Shown: positions 1-8,493 of the stretch, one piece after another | Layout: each line of letters starts with the position of its first letter | Numbering within the stretch: position 1 is the first letter of the stretch | Source of the DNA: G963665495 sp963677785 | GTDB lineage: Bacteria > Desulfobacterota > Desulfovibrionia > Desulfovibrionales > Desulfovibrionaceae | Direction: 5' to 3' | Assembly: GCA_963677785.2 (NCBI GenBank) | Contig: CAXXDH010000003.1 | Coordinates: forward strand, 3,100,001-3,164,000 | Length of the DNA: 64,000 bases | The notes under the pieces: generated by a model | Seen by the model: the letters and a program-made list of their open reading frames with translations, nothing else | What the model was told of the DNA's origin: nothing | Database searches by the model: none | Position numbers and translations under genes: made by a program

Positions 1-572
1 CTTTCGATGTCTTCAAGCCGCTTCAGGCTGATGCCCAGGGCGTCGCCCACGGCCGTGCTTTTCCCGGCCGAGCCGATGGCGATGCGGTCCAGGGCCTGGA
101 CAATGGCGTCGTAATCACGGGTCAGGGGCAGCTGCGTATAGGCCTCGGAGCCGAAGACCACCAGGCCGATACGGTCGCCCCGGCGTTCGCCGATGAAGTC
201 ACGGGCCACGCCTTTGACCGCCTCGAGCCGGTTGAGCATTTCGTCTTTTTGGGCAAAGTCCAGGGCCGCCATGCTCTCGGAAACATCCATGGCCAGGACG
301 ATGTTGATGCCCTCGGACTGTATGGTGACTTCCTCGGTGCCCCATTGCGGACCTGCCAGGGCGAAGATGCAGAGCAGCAGGGCTGCGTATTTGAGCGCAT
401 CCACCGCTGGGGCGAAACGGATCCAGGGCGAGACGCGGCCGGTGGCGCCGCCGAATACCCCGGCGGCGGGCACGCGCAGCGTCGGACGGACCTTGGCGCG
501 CCGGCGGTACAGGGGCATCAGCGCCGCGGGCAGGAGCAGCAGAAGCAGCGATGGTTCGGCGAATTTAAGCAT
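1..572 (-). CDS. VWA-domain (BatA-like) membrane protein, 3' part outside window
   Basis: Only the first ~190 codons lie in the window. The N-terminus is hydrophobic (residues 5-21), followed by a second membrane segment at about 60-73. A von Willebrand A fold then begins with the MIDAS motif DVSES at about residues 96-100, which in this family binds a divalent metal. The start codon at 572 overlaps the 3' end of the upstream DUF4381 gene by 8 nt, so the two are translationally coupled. It is the last visible member of the moxR / DUF58 / DUF4381 / VWA set, which in known Bat/MoxR clusters acts as an envelope-associated chaperone or stress system. The family call is firm; the exact role is inferred from context. 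Confidence 0.88.
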   Translation of the reverse strand, partial: MLKFAEPSLLLLLLPAALMPLYRRRAKVRPTLRVPAAGVFGGATGRVSPWIRFAPAVDALKYAALLLCIFALAGPQWGTEEVTIQSEGINIVLAMDVSESMAALDFAQKDEMLNRLEAVKGVARDFIGERRGDRIGLVVFGSEAYTQLPLTRDYDAIVQALDRIAIGSAGKSTAVGDALGISLKRLEDIE

Positions 573-1302
573 CGGGTTGCGCCTCCGTGTGTTGACCGGA
601 CGAATCCTTCTTGTTTTCCTCGTTCTTGTCCGTTTTGCCTTGAGGGGTCGTTTCCCTGGATTCTTCCTCGGGCCGCGGTCGCGTGGTATCCACCACGTCG
701 CGGACAAAATGCAGGTCCTTTTGCATGGCTTTCTCGTCCATGGACATGCCCGCGTACTTTACCGGGTCCGAACGTTTCAGAAAGGATTTGGCTTCCTGGA
801 TCAGGACTTTGTCCAGCGGCAGTTTGTCCAGGCTGGGCGCCAGTTCCTCAGTGGTTTTTTCCAGGGCGCGCAGTCCGAGTCCGTTTTCAATATAGGCCCG
901 GAAGACATGGGACAGCTGGAAGTAAAACTCGCGGGGCGCATGGCCTGCCTGCTGGATGGCGTCCAGCGCGTTGTTGGCCACCATGAACGGCGGCAGCGGC
1001 GGCGGCGTTTTGCGGGCGCGTTTTTTCTTCCAGAGCCAGATGCACAGGGCCGCCAGGGCGAGTGCGGCCAGGATGCCGAGCAGCCAGTAGAGCCAGGTCA
1101 GGTCGTATTCCGGCAGCACGGGCGGCTTGATGTCGATAATATCCGTCATGGCTCCATGAGCTCCTTGCGCGCCGTGTCCGGCCTGCCCGGCCAGGCCGGG
1201 AAGCTGGGGAGGCGCCTGCATGGCCGGCGCAGCCGGTGCTGCGCCCGGAAGAGTACCTGGTGCCGCTACTGGAGGCGTAGTTTGTGCGTATGCTGTGGCC
1301 AT
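565..1302 (-). CDS. DUF4381-type membrane protein of the Bat/MoxR cluster
   Basis: A 245-residue protein with an Ala/Pro/Gly-rich N-terminal ~55 residues, one membrane helix at about 69-91, a basic stop-transfer stretch, and a cytoplasmic domain that ends in a charged tail. This layout matches DUF4381 proteins that sit between DUF58 and VWA genes. The start ATG shares one base with the stop codon of the DUF58 gene (TGATG), and the stop overlaps the VWA start, so the cluster is tightly coupled. Biochemical function is unknown for the family. The N-terminal low-complexity stretch could mean that translation really starts further downstream, for example at the Met near residue 52. Confidence 0.8.
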   Translation of the reverse strand: MATAYAQTTPPVAAPGTLPGAAPAAPAMQAPPQLPGLAGQAGHGAQGAHGAMTDIIDIKPPVLPEYDLTWLYWLLGILAALALAALCIWLWKKKRARKTPPPLPPFMVANNALDAIQQAGHAPREFYFQLSHVFRAYIENGLGLRALEKTTEELAPSLDKLPLDKVLIQEAKSFLKRSDPVKYAGMSMDEKAMQKDLHFVRDVVDTTRPRPEEESRETTPQGKTDKNEENKKDSSGQHTEAQPDA

Positions 1303-2180
1303 CAGCGGATCCTCTTTTCGCGCGTCCGGAAAAACGCGTGCAGAACGTCTGCCGGGGAACCGTCCGTGGAAAGCTCCATGCTGTCCACTTTGGCGCGGCT
1401 GAGTTCCTTGCGCAGGGCTTCCCGGCGCCGGTTTTGGTAAGCGGTATACGCCAGGCGCGTCTGTTTGTCCGAGCAGTCCACCAGGGCGGTCTGTCCGGAT
1501 TCCAGGTCTTCCACCTCGAAAATACCGGCTTCGGGCAATTGAAAGTCCGCCGGGTCGTTGACCACCACCGCTATGCAGTCGTGCCGCCGGTTGGCCCGCT
1601 TCAAAGAGTCCGAATAGTTCTGGGCCAGAAAATCCGAAATGACGAAGGTGACCGCGCGCTTGCGCATGACCTTGGAAAGAAATTCCGTGGCGCAGGCAAT
1701 GTCCGTGCCCTTGCTTTGGGGCGTGAAGCTGAGAATTTCCTTGATCACGCGCCAGACGTGGGCGCTGCCTTTTTTGGGCGGAATGTATTTTTCCACCTTG
1801 TCCGTGAACAACACCGCACCCACGGTATCGTTGTTGCGAATGGCGTTGAAAGCCAGGACCGAGGCGATTTCCGTTGCCGTGTCCCGCTTGAGGTTGTCCG
1901 TGCTGCCGAACAGGCCGGAGGCGCTCATGTCCACCAGCAGCATGATCACCAGCTCGCGTTCCTCGCGGTAGAGCTTGATGTACGGGCGGCCCATCCGGGC
2001 CGTGACCTTCCAGTCGATGGATTTGATCTCATCGCCTGGCGAATATTCGCGTACTTCTTCGAATTCGATGCCCGAACCGCGGAATACGGAGCGGTAATGG
2101 CCGGACATGGCCGTGTCCACGGCCTTGGCGCTTGCAATATGAATACGCTTGATCTTCTTGATCAGATCGGGCGATAGCAT
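1302..2180 (-). CDS. DUF58 domain protein
   Basis: 292 residues with the hallmark DUF58 stretch near residues 30-75: a GxxFEEVREY-like block, PGD and IDW, leading into a VWA-like fold with a DMSAS metal-site motif at about 90. DUF58 proteins accompany MoxR AAA+ ATPases and are thought to be their partners or substrates. No signal peptide is seen, so a cytoplasmic location is likely. It lies downstream of moxR across a 290-bp gap that carries palindromic repeats, so the two may not share one mRNA at equal levels. Confidence 0.88.
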   Translation of the reverse strand: MLSPDLIKKIKRIHIASAKAVDTAMSGHYRSVFRGSGIEFEEVREYSPGDEIKSIDWKVTARMGRPYIKLYREERELVIMLLVDMSASGLFGSTDNLKRDTATEIASVLAFNAIRNNDTVGAVLFTDKVEKYIPPKKGSAHVWRVIKEILSFTPQSKGTDIACATEFLSKVMRKRAVTFVISDFLAQNYSDSLKRANRRHDCIAVVVNDPADFQLPEAGIFEVEDLESGQTALVDCSDKQTRLAYTAYQNRRREALRKELSRAKVDSMELSTDGSPADVLHAFFRTREKRIR

Positions 2181-2223
2181 TTTTTAACTCCAGCCGTTAA
2201 TTGAGATTAAACGACAAAACGTC

Positions 2224-2430
2224 GTGGGGCTCCGCGCCCCACACCCCCGCCAGGGCAGCGGCCCTGGACCCGGATAGATGAAGGGACAATTGCATTCTGC
2301 CTGGGACAGATAGTCTGAGGAGATGTAGTTGTGTCTTCAAGGTGACCCTCCCCCTTATCGAACTAAAAGTTTTGGAGATTCTTAGGAACTTTTTTTCAAA
2401 AAGTTCTTACCCCGAGGACCTGACGTACAG
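2224..2430. repeat. Palindromic intergenic repeat element (REP-like)
   Basis: The moxR-DUF58 gap holds three consecutive perfect hairpins: 2224-2242 (GTGGGGC / GCCCCAC), 2250-2267 (CCAGGGC / GCCCTGG) and 2386-2406 (GAACTTTTT / AAAAAGTTC). The series of GC-rich hairpins ending in an A/T-rich palindrome resembles repeats I remember from Desulfovibrio intergenic regions. Only one copy is visible here, so its dispersed nature is inferred. Confidence 0.55.
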
Positions 2431-2471
2431 CTAAGGGCACGTAAAGCCGCCGGAGCGTTCTTTTTTTACGC

Positions 2472-3452
2472 TCAGGGTACTTCAATCGTATCGAAAAGGG
2501 TTTTGATCACGTCGTCGCTTGTAACGTCTTCGGCTTCGGCCTCGTAGCTGAGGATGATGCGGTGCCGGAGCACGTCCGGGGCCACGGACTTGATGTCCTG
2601 CGGCGTGACGAACGCGCGGCCCTGCAGAAAGGCGAAGGCCCGGGCGGCGCTGCTCAGAAAAATTGTTGCACGGGGCGAAGCGCCGTATTCGATCTGCGGG
2701 GCAATGGCATCGAGTCCGTATTTTTCCGGTTCGCGGGTGGCGAAGACGATGTCCAGAATATAGTTGAGCAGTTTCTCGTCCAGCATGATCTGGGAGATCA
2801 GTTCGGCGATTTCATCGATCTGTGCCGTGGTCAGTACGGAGTTCAGTTCGATTTCCTTTTCCGAACCATAACGCTTGGCGATTTCGCGTTCCTCGTCGCG
2901 GGTTGGATAGTCTACCTGCAACTTGAGCATGAAGCGGTCTACCTGGGCTTCGGGCAGCGGATACGTGCCTTCCTGTTCGATGGGGTTCTGGGTGGCCAGA
3001 ACCAGAAAAGGAGCGGGCAGGGAAAAAGTCTGGCCTCCGATGGTCACCTGGCGTTCCTGCATGGCTTCCAGCAGCGCGGATTGCACTTTGGAAGGCGCCC
3101 GGTTGATTTCGTCCGCCAGAACGATATTATGGAAGAGCGGGCCTTGCTTGATGGAAAATTCGCCGGTTTTTGGATGATAGACTTCGGTTCCCAGGATGTC
3201 CGCCGGCAACAGGTCCGGGGTAAACTGAATGCGTTTGAAGGACGCGTCGATGGTCTGGGACAGGGCCTTGACCGTAAGGGTTTTGGCCAGGCCGGGCACG
3301 CCTTCGAGCAGAATGTGGCCTTTTGTGAACAGGCCGATCAGCAGCCGGTCGACCAGGGCCTGCTGTCCGACCAGGGCTTTGGCCATTTCGTTGCGCAGGC
3401 TGTTGCAGAGCAGCCCTTTTTCCTGGATACGGGCATTGAGTTCTTCGAGCAT
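2472..3452 (-). CDS. MoxR-family AAA+ ATPase
   Basis: 326 residues, the usual MoxR length. Seen in the sequence are the Walker A GVPGLAKT at about residues 54-61, a Walker B block with LADEINRA near 112, the ATQNP sensor region and a C-terminal lid. MoxR ATPases act as chaperones that remodel VWA-domain partners, and the downstream DUF58, DUF4381 and VWA genes are the expected partners. It starts at an ATG preceded by an AGGAGA ribosome binding site and is divergent from ftsH. Confidence 0.93.
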   Translation of the reverse strand: MLEELNARIQEKGLLCNSLRNEMAKALVGQQALVDRLLIGLFTKGHILLEGVPGLAKTLTVKALSQTIDASFKRIQFTPDLLPADILGTEVYHPKTGEFSIKQGPLFHNIVLADEINRAPSKVQSALLEAMQERQVTIGGQTFSLPAPFLVLATQNPIEQEGTYPLPEAQVDRFMLKLQVDYPTRDEEREIAKRYGSEKEIELNSVLTTAQIDEIAELISQIMLDEKLLNYILDIVFATREPEKYGLDAIAPQIEYGASPRATIFLSSAARAFAFLQGRAFVTPQDIKSVAPDVLRHRIILSYEAEAEDVTSDDVIKTLFDTIEVP

Positions 3453-3772
3453 GAGCTTTCTCCTGTGGGATAGTTCAGTACAAACGTTTTTTACCAGTAA
3501 GGTTGTAAAGAGAAATAGGAGCGCCTCCTTTCAGAAAACTTTCAGGGAAATTACACAATTGAAATGAAAGAAGGAAACCCGGATCTGGGTATAGCTTCGG
3601 GCCGGAGCGGATGCAAGCCCGGCCTGAAAAACACGGCGCGGCGTTGCCTATTTTCTCTGGGGTCTTATAGAATCAGGAAGCATTTACAATCACTACTCCA
3701 CGGACTAAGGAATATTGGCTTGCGAAAGAATGTTGTCGCAAAAGAACCTCACGTATGATCTGGAGAATCTGA
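3453..3772. promoter_or_regulatory. Divergent moxR/ftsH intergenic region with candidate ftsH promoter
   Basis: This 320-bp gene-free stretch separates two divergent operons. A sigma70-like promoter for ftsH can be proposed: TTGCCT at 3644-3649 and TATAGA at 3666-3671 with a 16-bp spacer. I found no convincing heat-shock (sigma32) or CIRCE site by eye. Confidence 0.4.
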
Positions 3773-5638
3773 ATGGATAAGAAGACACGGTTTAATGTCT
3801 GGTACGTAGTGCTGGCCATTTGGGGCGTTTTGTTGCTGCAGAATCTTATTGTGGCCCAATACCGGCCCAAAGTTATTCCGTACAGCGATTTTTTACAGGC
3901 GCTGAGTGAAAACCGGGTGCTGGAAGTGGCTGTGACCAACGACGCCATTTCGGGAAAAATGCACGAGAACAAGGCCGTCCACAAGGAGGGCAACCAGACG
4001 TCCGACGAGGATGTCATCAATTTTACCACCGTACGCGTGGGGCATGATCTTTCGGAAAATCTGTCCAGGCACAAAGTCGTTTTCCGGGGCGAGGTGGAAA
4101 ACACCTTTTTTCAGGATATTTTGTCCTGGGTGGTGCCCATGTTTTTGTTCTTCGCCATCTGGGTCTGGCTGATGAAGCGGATGAATCCCAACGCGGACAT
4201 GCTGAAAATAGGCAAGAACAAGGCCAAGATTATTGCTGAAAAGGATCTGGATACGCGTTTTAGCGATGTGGCCGGGTGTGACGAAGCCAAAGAGGAACTG
4301 CAGGAGATCATCGATTTTCTGAAGCATCCGTCCTATTTTGAGGATCTGGGCGGCAGGATGCCCAAGGGCATTTTGCTGGTGGGCCCTCCCGGAACCGGTA
4401 AAACCCTGCTGGCAAGAGCCGTGGCCGGTGAATCCGGAGTGCCTTTTTTCAGCATGAGCGGTTCGGATTTTGTGGAAATGTTCGTGGGCATGGGCGCGGC
4501 CCGTGTTCGCGATCTGTTCGCCCAGGCCCGTGAAAAGGCCCCCTGCATTATTTTTATCGACGAGCTGGACGCCATAGGCAAAGCGCGCGGACAGGCTGCC
4601 ATAGGCGGCCATGACGAACGCGAGCAGACCTTGAACCAGCTGCTGGTGGAGATGGACGGATTCGATCCGCGCGTGGGCGTGGTTATCATGGCGGCCACCA
4701 ACCGTCCGGAAATTCTGGACCCCGCCTTGCTGCGGGCCGGACGCTTCGACCGCCACGTGCTGGTGGACAAACCGGATTATCTGGGACGCGAGCAGATTCT
4801 CAAGGTACACGCGCGCAATATCAAATTGGGCGAGGATGTGGACCTCAGCCTGATCGCCAGAAAAACACCCGGATTTTCCGGCGCGGATCTGGCCAACGTA
4901 CTCAATGAGTCGGCTCTGCTTGCCGCGCGCAAGAAGAAAAAAGAAGTCAACATGAGCGAGCTGGACGAGGCCGTGGACCGGATCATCGGCGGGTTGGAAA
5001 AGAAGAACCGCGTCATCAACGCGCGCGAGAAAAGGATTGTCGCCTGGCATGAAACCGGCCATGCGCTGGTCGCGGCATTGACTTCCGGCTCCGACCCGGT
5101 GGAGAAGATATCCATCATCCCGCGCGGCCTGGCCGCTTTGGGGTATACGCAGCAGCGCCCCACCGAGGACCGTTATCTGATGAGCAGGTCCGAGCTGATC
5201 GGCAAGATCGACGTGCTGCTGGGCGGCCGCGTGGCCGAGAAGCTCACCTTCGGGGATGTGACCACCGGAGCCCACAACGACCTGCAGCGCGCAACGGACA
5301 CGGCCAGGGCCATGATCGCCGAATACGGCATGGGCGAAACCCTCGGACTGGCTACATTTCCCAAGCAGAACCGGCCCGCGTTCCTGAGCAATGAAGCCTA
5401 CCAGGGCAGCTCGCGGGAATACAGCGAGGAAACCGCGGCCAAACTGGATCATGAGCTGAAGCAGTTGCTGGACGAACGCGAGGCCCACGTGGAATCTCTG
5501 CTGCAAACGAACAAACAGGCCCTGGACAGTGTGGCGGAGCACTTACTGGAGAACGAGGTACTCGCGTCCAAGGAATTCCTGGATCTGCTCAAAGAAAACG
5601 GGGTGACTCCCGTCAACGGCGAAGAAGAAAACGCCTGA
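3773..5638 (+). CDS. ftsH: ATP-dependent zinc metalloprotease FtsH
   Basis: A 621-residue membrane-anchored AAA+ protease that degrades misfolded membrane proteins and selected regulators. Two membrane helices (about 10-28 and 117-135) flank a short periplasmic domain. The AAA module carries Walker A GPPGTGKT at 204-211, Walker B FIDELDAIG, and the second-region-of-homology arginines (RAGRFDR). The zinc site HETGH lies at 426-430. Length and motif order are normal for the family. The next gene starts about 12 nt after its stop, so FtsH leads an operon of three proteases. Confidence 0.98.
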   Translation: MDKKTRFNVWYVVLAIWGVLLLQNLIVAQYRPKVIPYSDFLQALSENRVLEVAVTNDAISGKMHENKAVHKEGNQTSDEDVINFTTVRVGHDLSENLSRHKVVFRGEVENTFFQDILSWVVPMFLFFAIWVWLMKRMNPNADMLKIGKNKAKIIAEKDLDTRFSDVAGCDEAKEELQEIIDFLKHPSYFEDLGGRMPKGILLVGPPGTGKTLLARAVAGESGVPFFSMSGSDFVEMFVGMGAARVRDLFAQAREKAPCIIFIDELDAIGKARGQAAIGGHDEREQTLNQLLVEMDGFDPRVGVVIMAATNRPEILDPALLRAGRFDRHVLVDKPDYLGREQILKVHARNIKLGEDVDLSLIARKTPGFSGADLANVLNESALLAARKKKKEVNMSELDEAVDRIIGGLEKKNRVINAREKRIVAWHETGHALVAALTSGSDPVEKISIIPRGLAALGYTQQRPTEDRYLMSRSELIGKIDVLLGGRVAEKLTFGDVTTGAHNDLQRATDTARAMIAEYGMGETLGLATFPKQNRPAFLSNEAYQGSSREYSEETAAKLDHELKQLLDEREAHVESLLQTNKQALDSVAEHLLENEVLASKEFLDLLKENGVTPVNGEEENA

Positions 5639-5650
5639 GGGAGGATGACT

Positions 5651-7231
5651 ATGCGTGTCTCGGCTACATTTCTTGCCTGCCTGATACTGGTCTCGTGCGC
5701 TCTGGCAGGGAGTATCGCGTACGCGGCGGATGACAAAGCCCCTGCGGCGGACAAGACGGCGAATGACAAAGCGGGTGAGTCCGTGGTGGAAACGTCGCAC
5801 GAACTCCGTATCGGGGAACAGACCCTGCATTACAAGGCCCGGGCAGGCGAGCTGCTGGTGGAGCATGCCTCCGACAAGGCCAACGGCCGCTTCTTTTTTG
5901 TGGCTTACGAGCTGGAAGAGGCGGGAGGAAAGACGGACCGTTCCCAACGGCCCATCACTTTTGCCTTCAACGGCGGGCCAGGGGCGTCCTCTGTCTGGCT
6001 GCACATGGGGTGCATGGGACCCGAGCGGCTGGCCATGAGCCCCGAGGGGGACACCTTGCCGCCTCCGGCCAGACTGGTTTCCAATGAGCAGACCTGGCTG
6101 CCGTTTACGGATATGGTGTTCATTGATCCCGTGGGAACGGGCTACAGCCGGGCCGAGGCGCCCGACGGCAAGGGCAAGACCGCGGACGGCAAAGCATTCT
6201 GGGGCGTCCAGCAGGATGTCGACAGCGTAGCCGAATTCATCCGCCTGTATCTGACGCGCTACCGGCGCTGGTCATCGCCCAAGTTCCTGGCGGGTGAAAG
6301 CTACGGAACAACACGCGCGGCAGCTTTGAGCCACTATCTCATGGACAAGCAGGGCATCGCGCTCAACGGCGTGACCCTGCTGTCGCCCGTGCTGTCTTTC
6401 GACACCATCTGGGGCGACAGCATGCTGGCTTCCGTGCTGGAGTTGCCGTCCTTTGCGGCCTCAGCCCAGGCCCACGGCCTTGGTGAGTATGCCTCGCAGT
6501 CTCTCCAACAGGTGGTCGACAAAGCCAAGGCGTATGCTTCGGGCCCGTACCTGGAGGCGTTGTTCAAGGGCAGCGCGCTTTCGCAAGAGCAACGGGAAGT
6601 CCGCAACAAGCAGGTGGCGGCTTTTACCGGCCTGCCGCTCGCGGATGTCGCACAGCAGGATGGTTCCATCCCAGTGGTCTATTTTCTCAAAAATCTGCTG
6701 CGCAAAAAGAGGCTGCTGCTCAGCCGCTACGACGGCACCATCACGGGGATTGACGCAAATCCGGAGAACCCCTTCCATATGGCCTACGACCCGAATCTGG
6801 ATCTGATGGGGGCGGCCCTGTCGGAAGCGGCCAACGCCTATTATCGGGAAACGCTCGGGTATACGAACAATACGCCCTACGAAGTGATCAGCAACGAGGT
6901 CAACAGCACGTGGGACTGGTCCAGCGGGCTCCACGGAGGGCAGGGGTTCATCAATACGGCGGACGACCTGGCCGTGGCCCTGACGGCCAATCCGGCATTG
7001 CACGTATTTATCGGCTGCGGTTATTACGACATGACCACACCCGGCTTTGCCACCGAGTATACGCTCAACCACATGGATCTGGCTCCCGCGGTACGCGAAC
7101 GGGTGGACTTGCGCAACTACCTCGGCGGTCATATGTTTTATGCACATGAAAAGGCATTGAAACAATTCACCGCCGATATCCGGAAGTTCTATTCTCAAAC
7201 ACTGCGGACGAACTCCCCGAGCGGCGGATAA
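5651..7231 (+). CDS. Exported S10-family serine carboxypeptidase-like protein
   Basis: 526 residues with a cleavable signal peptide (hydrophobic core at 7-22, then AYA). It shows the S10 layout: the oxyanion block NGGPGASS near residue 107, nucleophile in GESYG (Ser about 217), Asp about 460 in GCGYYDMTTP, and His about 494 in GGHMF. All three catalytic residues are present, so it should be an active periplasmic peptidase. ATG codons occur at 5645 and 5651; the GAGGGAGG ribosome site is 7 nt from the second, which I chose. S10 enzymes are less common in bacteria than in eukaryotes. It sits between ftsH and an M48 protease. Confidence 0.9.
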   Translation: MRVSATFLACLILVSCALAGSIAYAADDKAPAADKTANDKAGESVVETSHELRIGEQTLHYKARAGELLVEHASDKANGRFFFVAYELEEAGGKTDRSQRPITFAFNGGPGASSVWLHMGCMGPERLAMSPEGDTLPPPARLVSNEQTWLPFTDMVFIDPVGTGYSRAEAPDGKGKTADGKAFWGVQQDVDSVAEFIRLYLTRYRRWSSPKFLAGESYGTTRAAALSHYLMDKQGIALNGVTLLSPVLSFDTIWGDSMLASVLELPSFAASAQAHGLGEYASQSLQQVVDKAKAYASGPYLEALFKGSALSQEQREVRNKQVAAFTGLPLADVAQQDGSIPVVYFLKNLLRKKRLLLSRYDGTITGIDANPENPFHMAYDPNLDLMGAALSEAANAYYRETLGYTNNTPYEVISNEVNSTWDWSSGLHGGQGFINTADDLAVALTANPALHVFIGCGYYDMTTPGFATEYTLNHMDLAPAVRERVDLRNYLGGHMFYAHEKALKQFTADIRKFYSQTLRTNSPSGG

Positions 7232-7252
7232 ACGCTACGAGGAGGCGAAGCT

Positions 7253-8215
7253 ATGAACAACACGGCTTTGCACGGACATAAACTGCAGAATTTTCTGCAG
7301 ACTATTTTATTGCTGGCGGGCATGGTGCTCATTCTCAGCACGCTCGGCTGGATGTTTTTCGGGCTGGACGGCATCCTCTGGGCTTTTTTTCTGGGTCTGG
7401 TTGTCTTGCTGTTTACTCCGCGGATCACGCCCAGGGCCATGCTGAAGGCCTACGGTGCGCGTGCGTTGGAAACACAGGAGGCCCCGGCGTTGTATCAGGC
7501 CGTGGGTGAAATAACCCGCAGGGCCGGGCTGCCGCGTACGCCCAAGTTGTATTACGTGCGCAGCAGCATCATGAACGCCTTTGCCGTGGGCAGCTCCGGC
7601 CAGGCTGCCGTGGCCGTGACTGACGGCCTGCTGCGGGCGCTGACGCTGCGCGAACTGACGGCCGTGCTGGCGCATGAGATCAGCCACGTACGCAACAACG
7701 ACATGTGGGTCATGAGCCTGGCAGACGTGATCAGCCGGATTACCTCGTTGTTCTCGCTGCTGGGACAGGTGCTGCTTCTGTTGTATTTGCCGTTGCTTTT
7801 CGCCGGGTATCAGCTGGCCTGGGGGCCTGTGCTGCTGCTGATGGGGGCGCCTTCCATCAGCGCGTTGCTGCAGCTGGCGCTTTCGCGTTCGCGCGAATAT
7901 GACGCCGACCTGGACGGAGCGATGCTTTCGGGGGATCCCCGTGCGCTGGCCTCCGCGTTGAACAAAATGGAACGCTACCAGGGCAATCTGTTTGAACGGA
8001 TTTTTCTGCCCGGCCGCCGCGATCCGCATCCGTCTCTGCTGCGGACGCATCCGCCCACGGAAGAGCGGGTGCGCAGATTGCTTGAAATCGCGGAGACGTA
8101 CGAAAAGGACCAACCGGCCTTTCCTGCCGCGCACGCTGCCGGGACCGGCCATCTGCACGGGTTTCCCGTCCGGATTACCCGCCAGCCCCGCTGGCGCATG
8201 GGCTTCTGGTACTGA
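7253..8215 (+). CDS. M48 (HtpX-like) membrane zinc metalloprotease
   Basis: 320 residues. Two N-terminal membrane helices (about 17-57) precede a domain with the zinc motif HEISH at 141-145 and a further pair of membrane helices around 165-205. A downstream SREYDADLDG block supplies the third zinc ligand (Glu), as in HtpX. The family cleaves membrane proteins from the cytoplasmic side and overlaps FtsH in membrane quality control, which fits its place in the same operon (21 nt after the S10 gene, with a GAGGAGG site). It could equally be an HtpX paralogue with a specialised substrate. Confidence 0.92.
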   Translation: MNNTALHGHKLQNFLQTILLLAGMVLILSTLGWMFFGLDGILWAFFLGLVVLLFTPRITPRAMLKAYGARALETQEAPALYQAVGEITRRAGLPRTPKLYYVRSSIMNAFAVGSSGQAAVAVTDGLLRALTLRELTAVLAHEISHVRNNDMWVMSLADVISRITSLFSLLGQVLLLLYLPLLFAGYQLAWGPVLLLMGAPSISALLQLALSRSREYDADLDGAMLSGDPRALASALNKMERYQGNLFERIFLPGRRDPHPSLLRTHPPTEERVRRLLEIAETYEKDQPAFPAAHAAGTGHLHGFPVRITRQPRWRMGFWY

Positions 8216-8414
8216 TACGGCGAACCACTATATTTATTTGGGCAATTTTGGACGGCATGGGGAGTTGGCTGCGTTTGTTATTACGTGTAAAGTTATATTT
8301 ACTCATGATCTCAAAATGTTCCAGCGGGGCTTGCAATTCATTGGTGAGAATTTTAGGAAGATCTTTGGGGCAGGTGGGACTTTTTTTGGGCAACGTGATT
8401 CACAGACGAGGATA

Positions 8415-8439
8415 AGCCCTGGGGCAGGGCTTTGTTTTT
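8415..8439 (+). terminator. Intrinsic terminator after the protease operon
   Basis: Stem AGCCCT / AGGGCT (8415-8420 and 8426-8431) with a 5-nt loop, followed by TTGTTTTT. It lies between the M48 gene and the HD-GYP regulator. The rest of the 278-bp gap shows no gene. Confidence 0.55.
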
Positions 8440-8493
8440 ACGTGGGATTGGCTGTTGATTCGGCGTTAGAGGTATTTCCTAAAGGGAGTCGGA

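Noticed and set aside
193..1440. Long plus-strand open frame over the DUF4381 and VWA genes
   Set aside because: It is antisense to a well-recognised operon, has Arg/Gly-rich GC-driven composition and no ribosome site.
3893..5542. 549-codon minus-strand frame opposite ftsH
   Set aside because: Pure antisense of a conserved gene; the His/Gln-rich composition is typical of a shadow frame.
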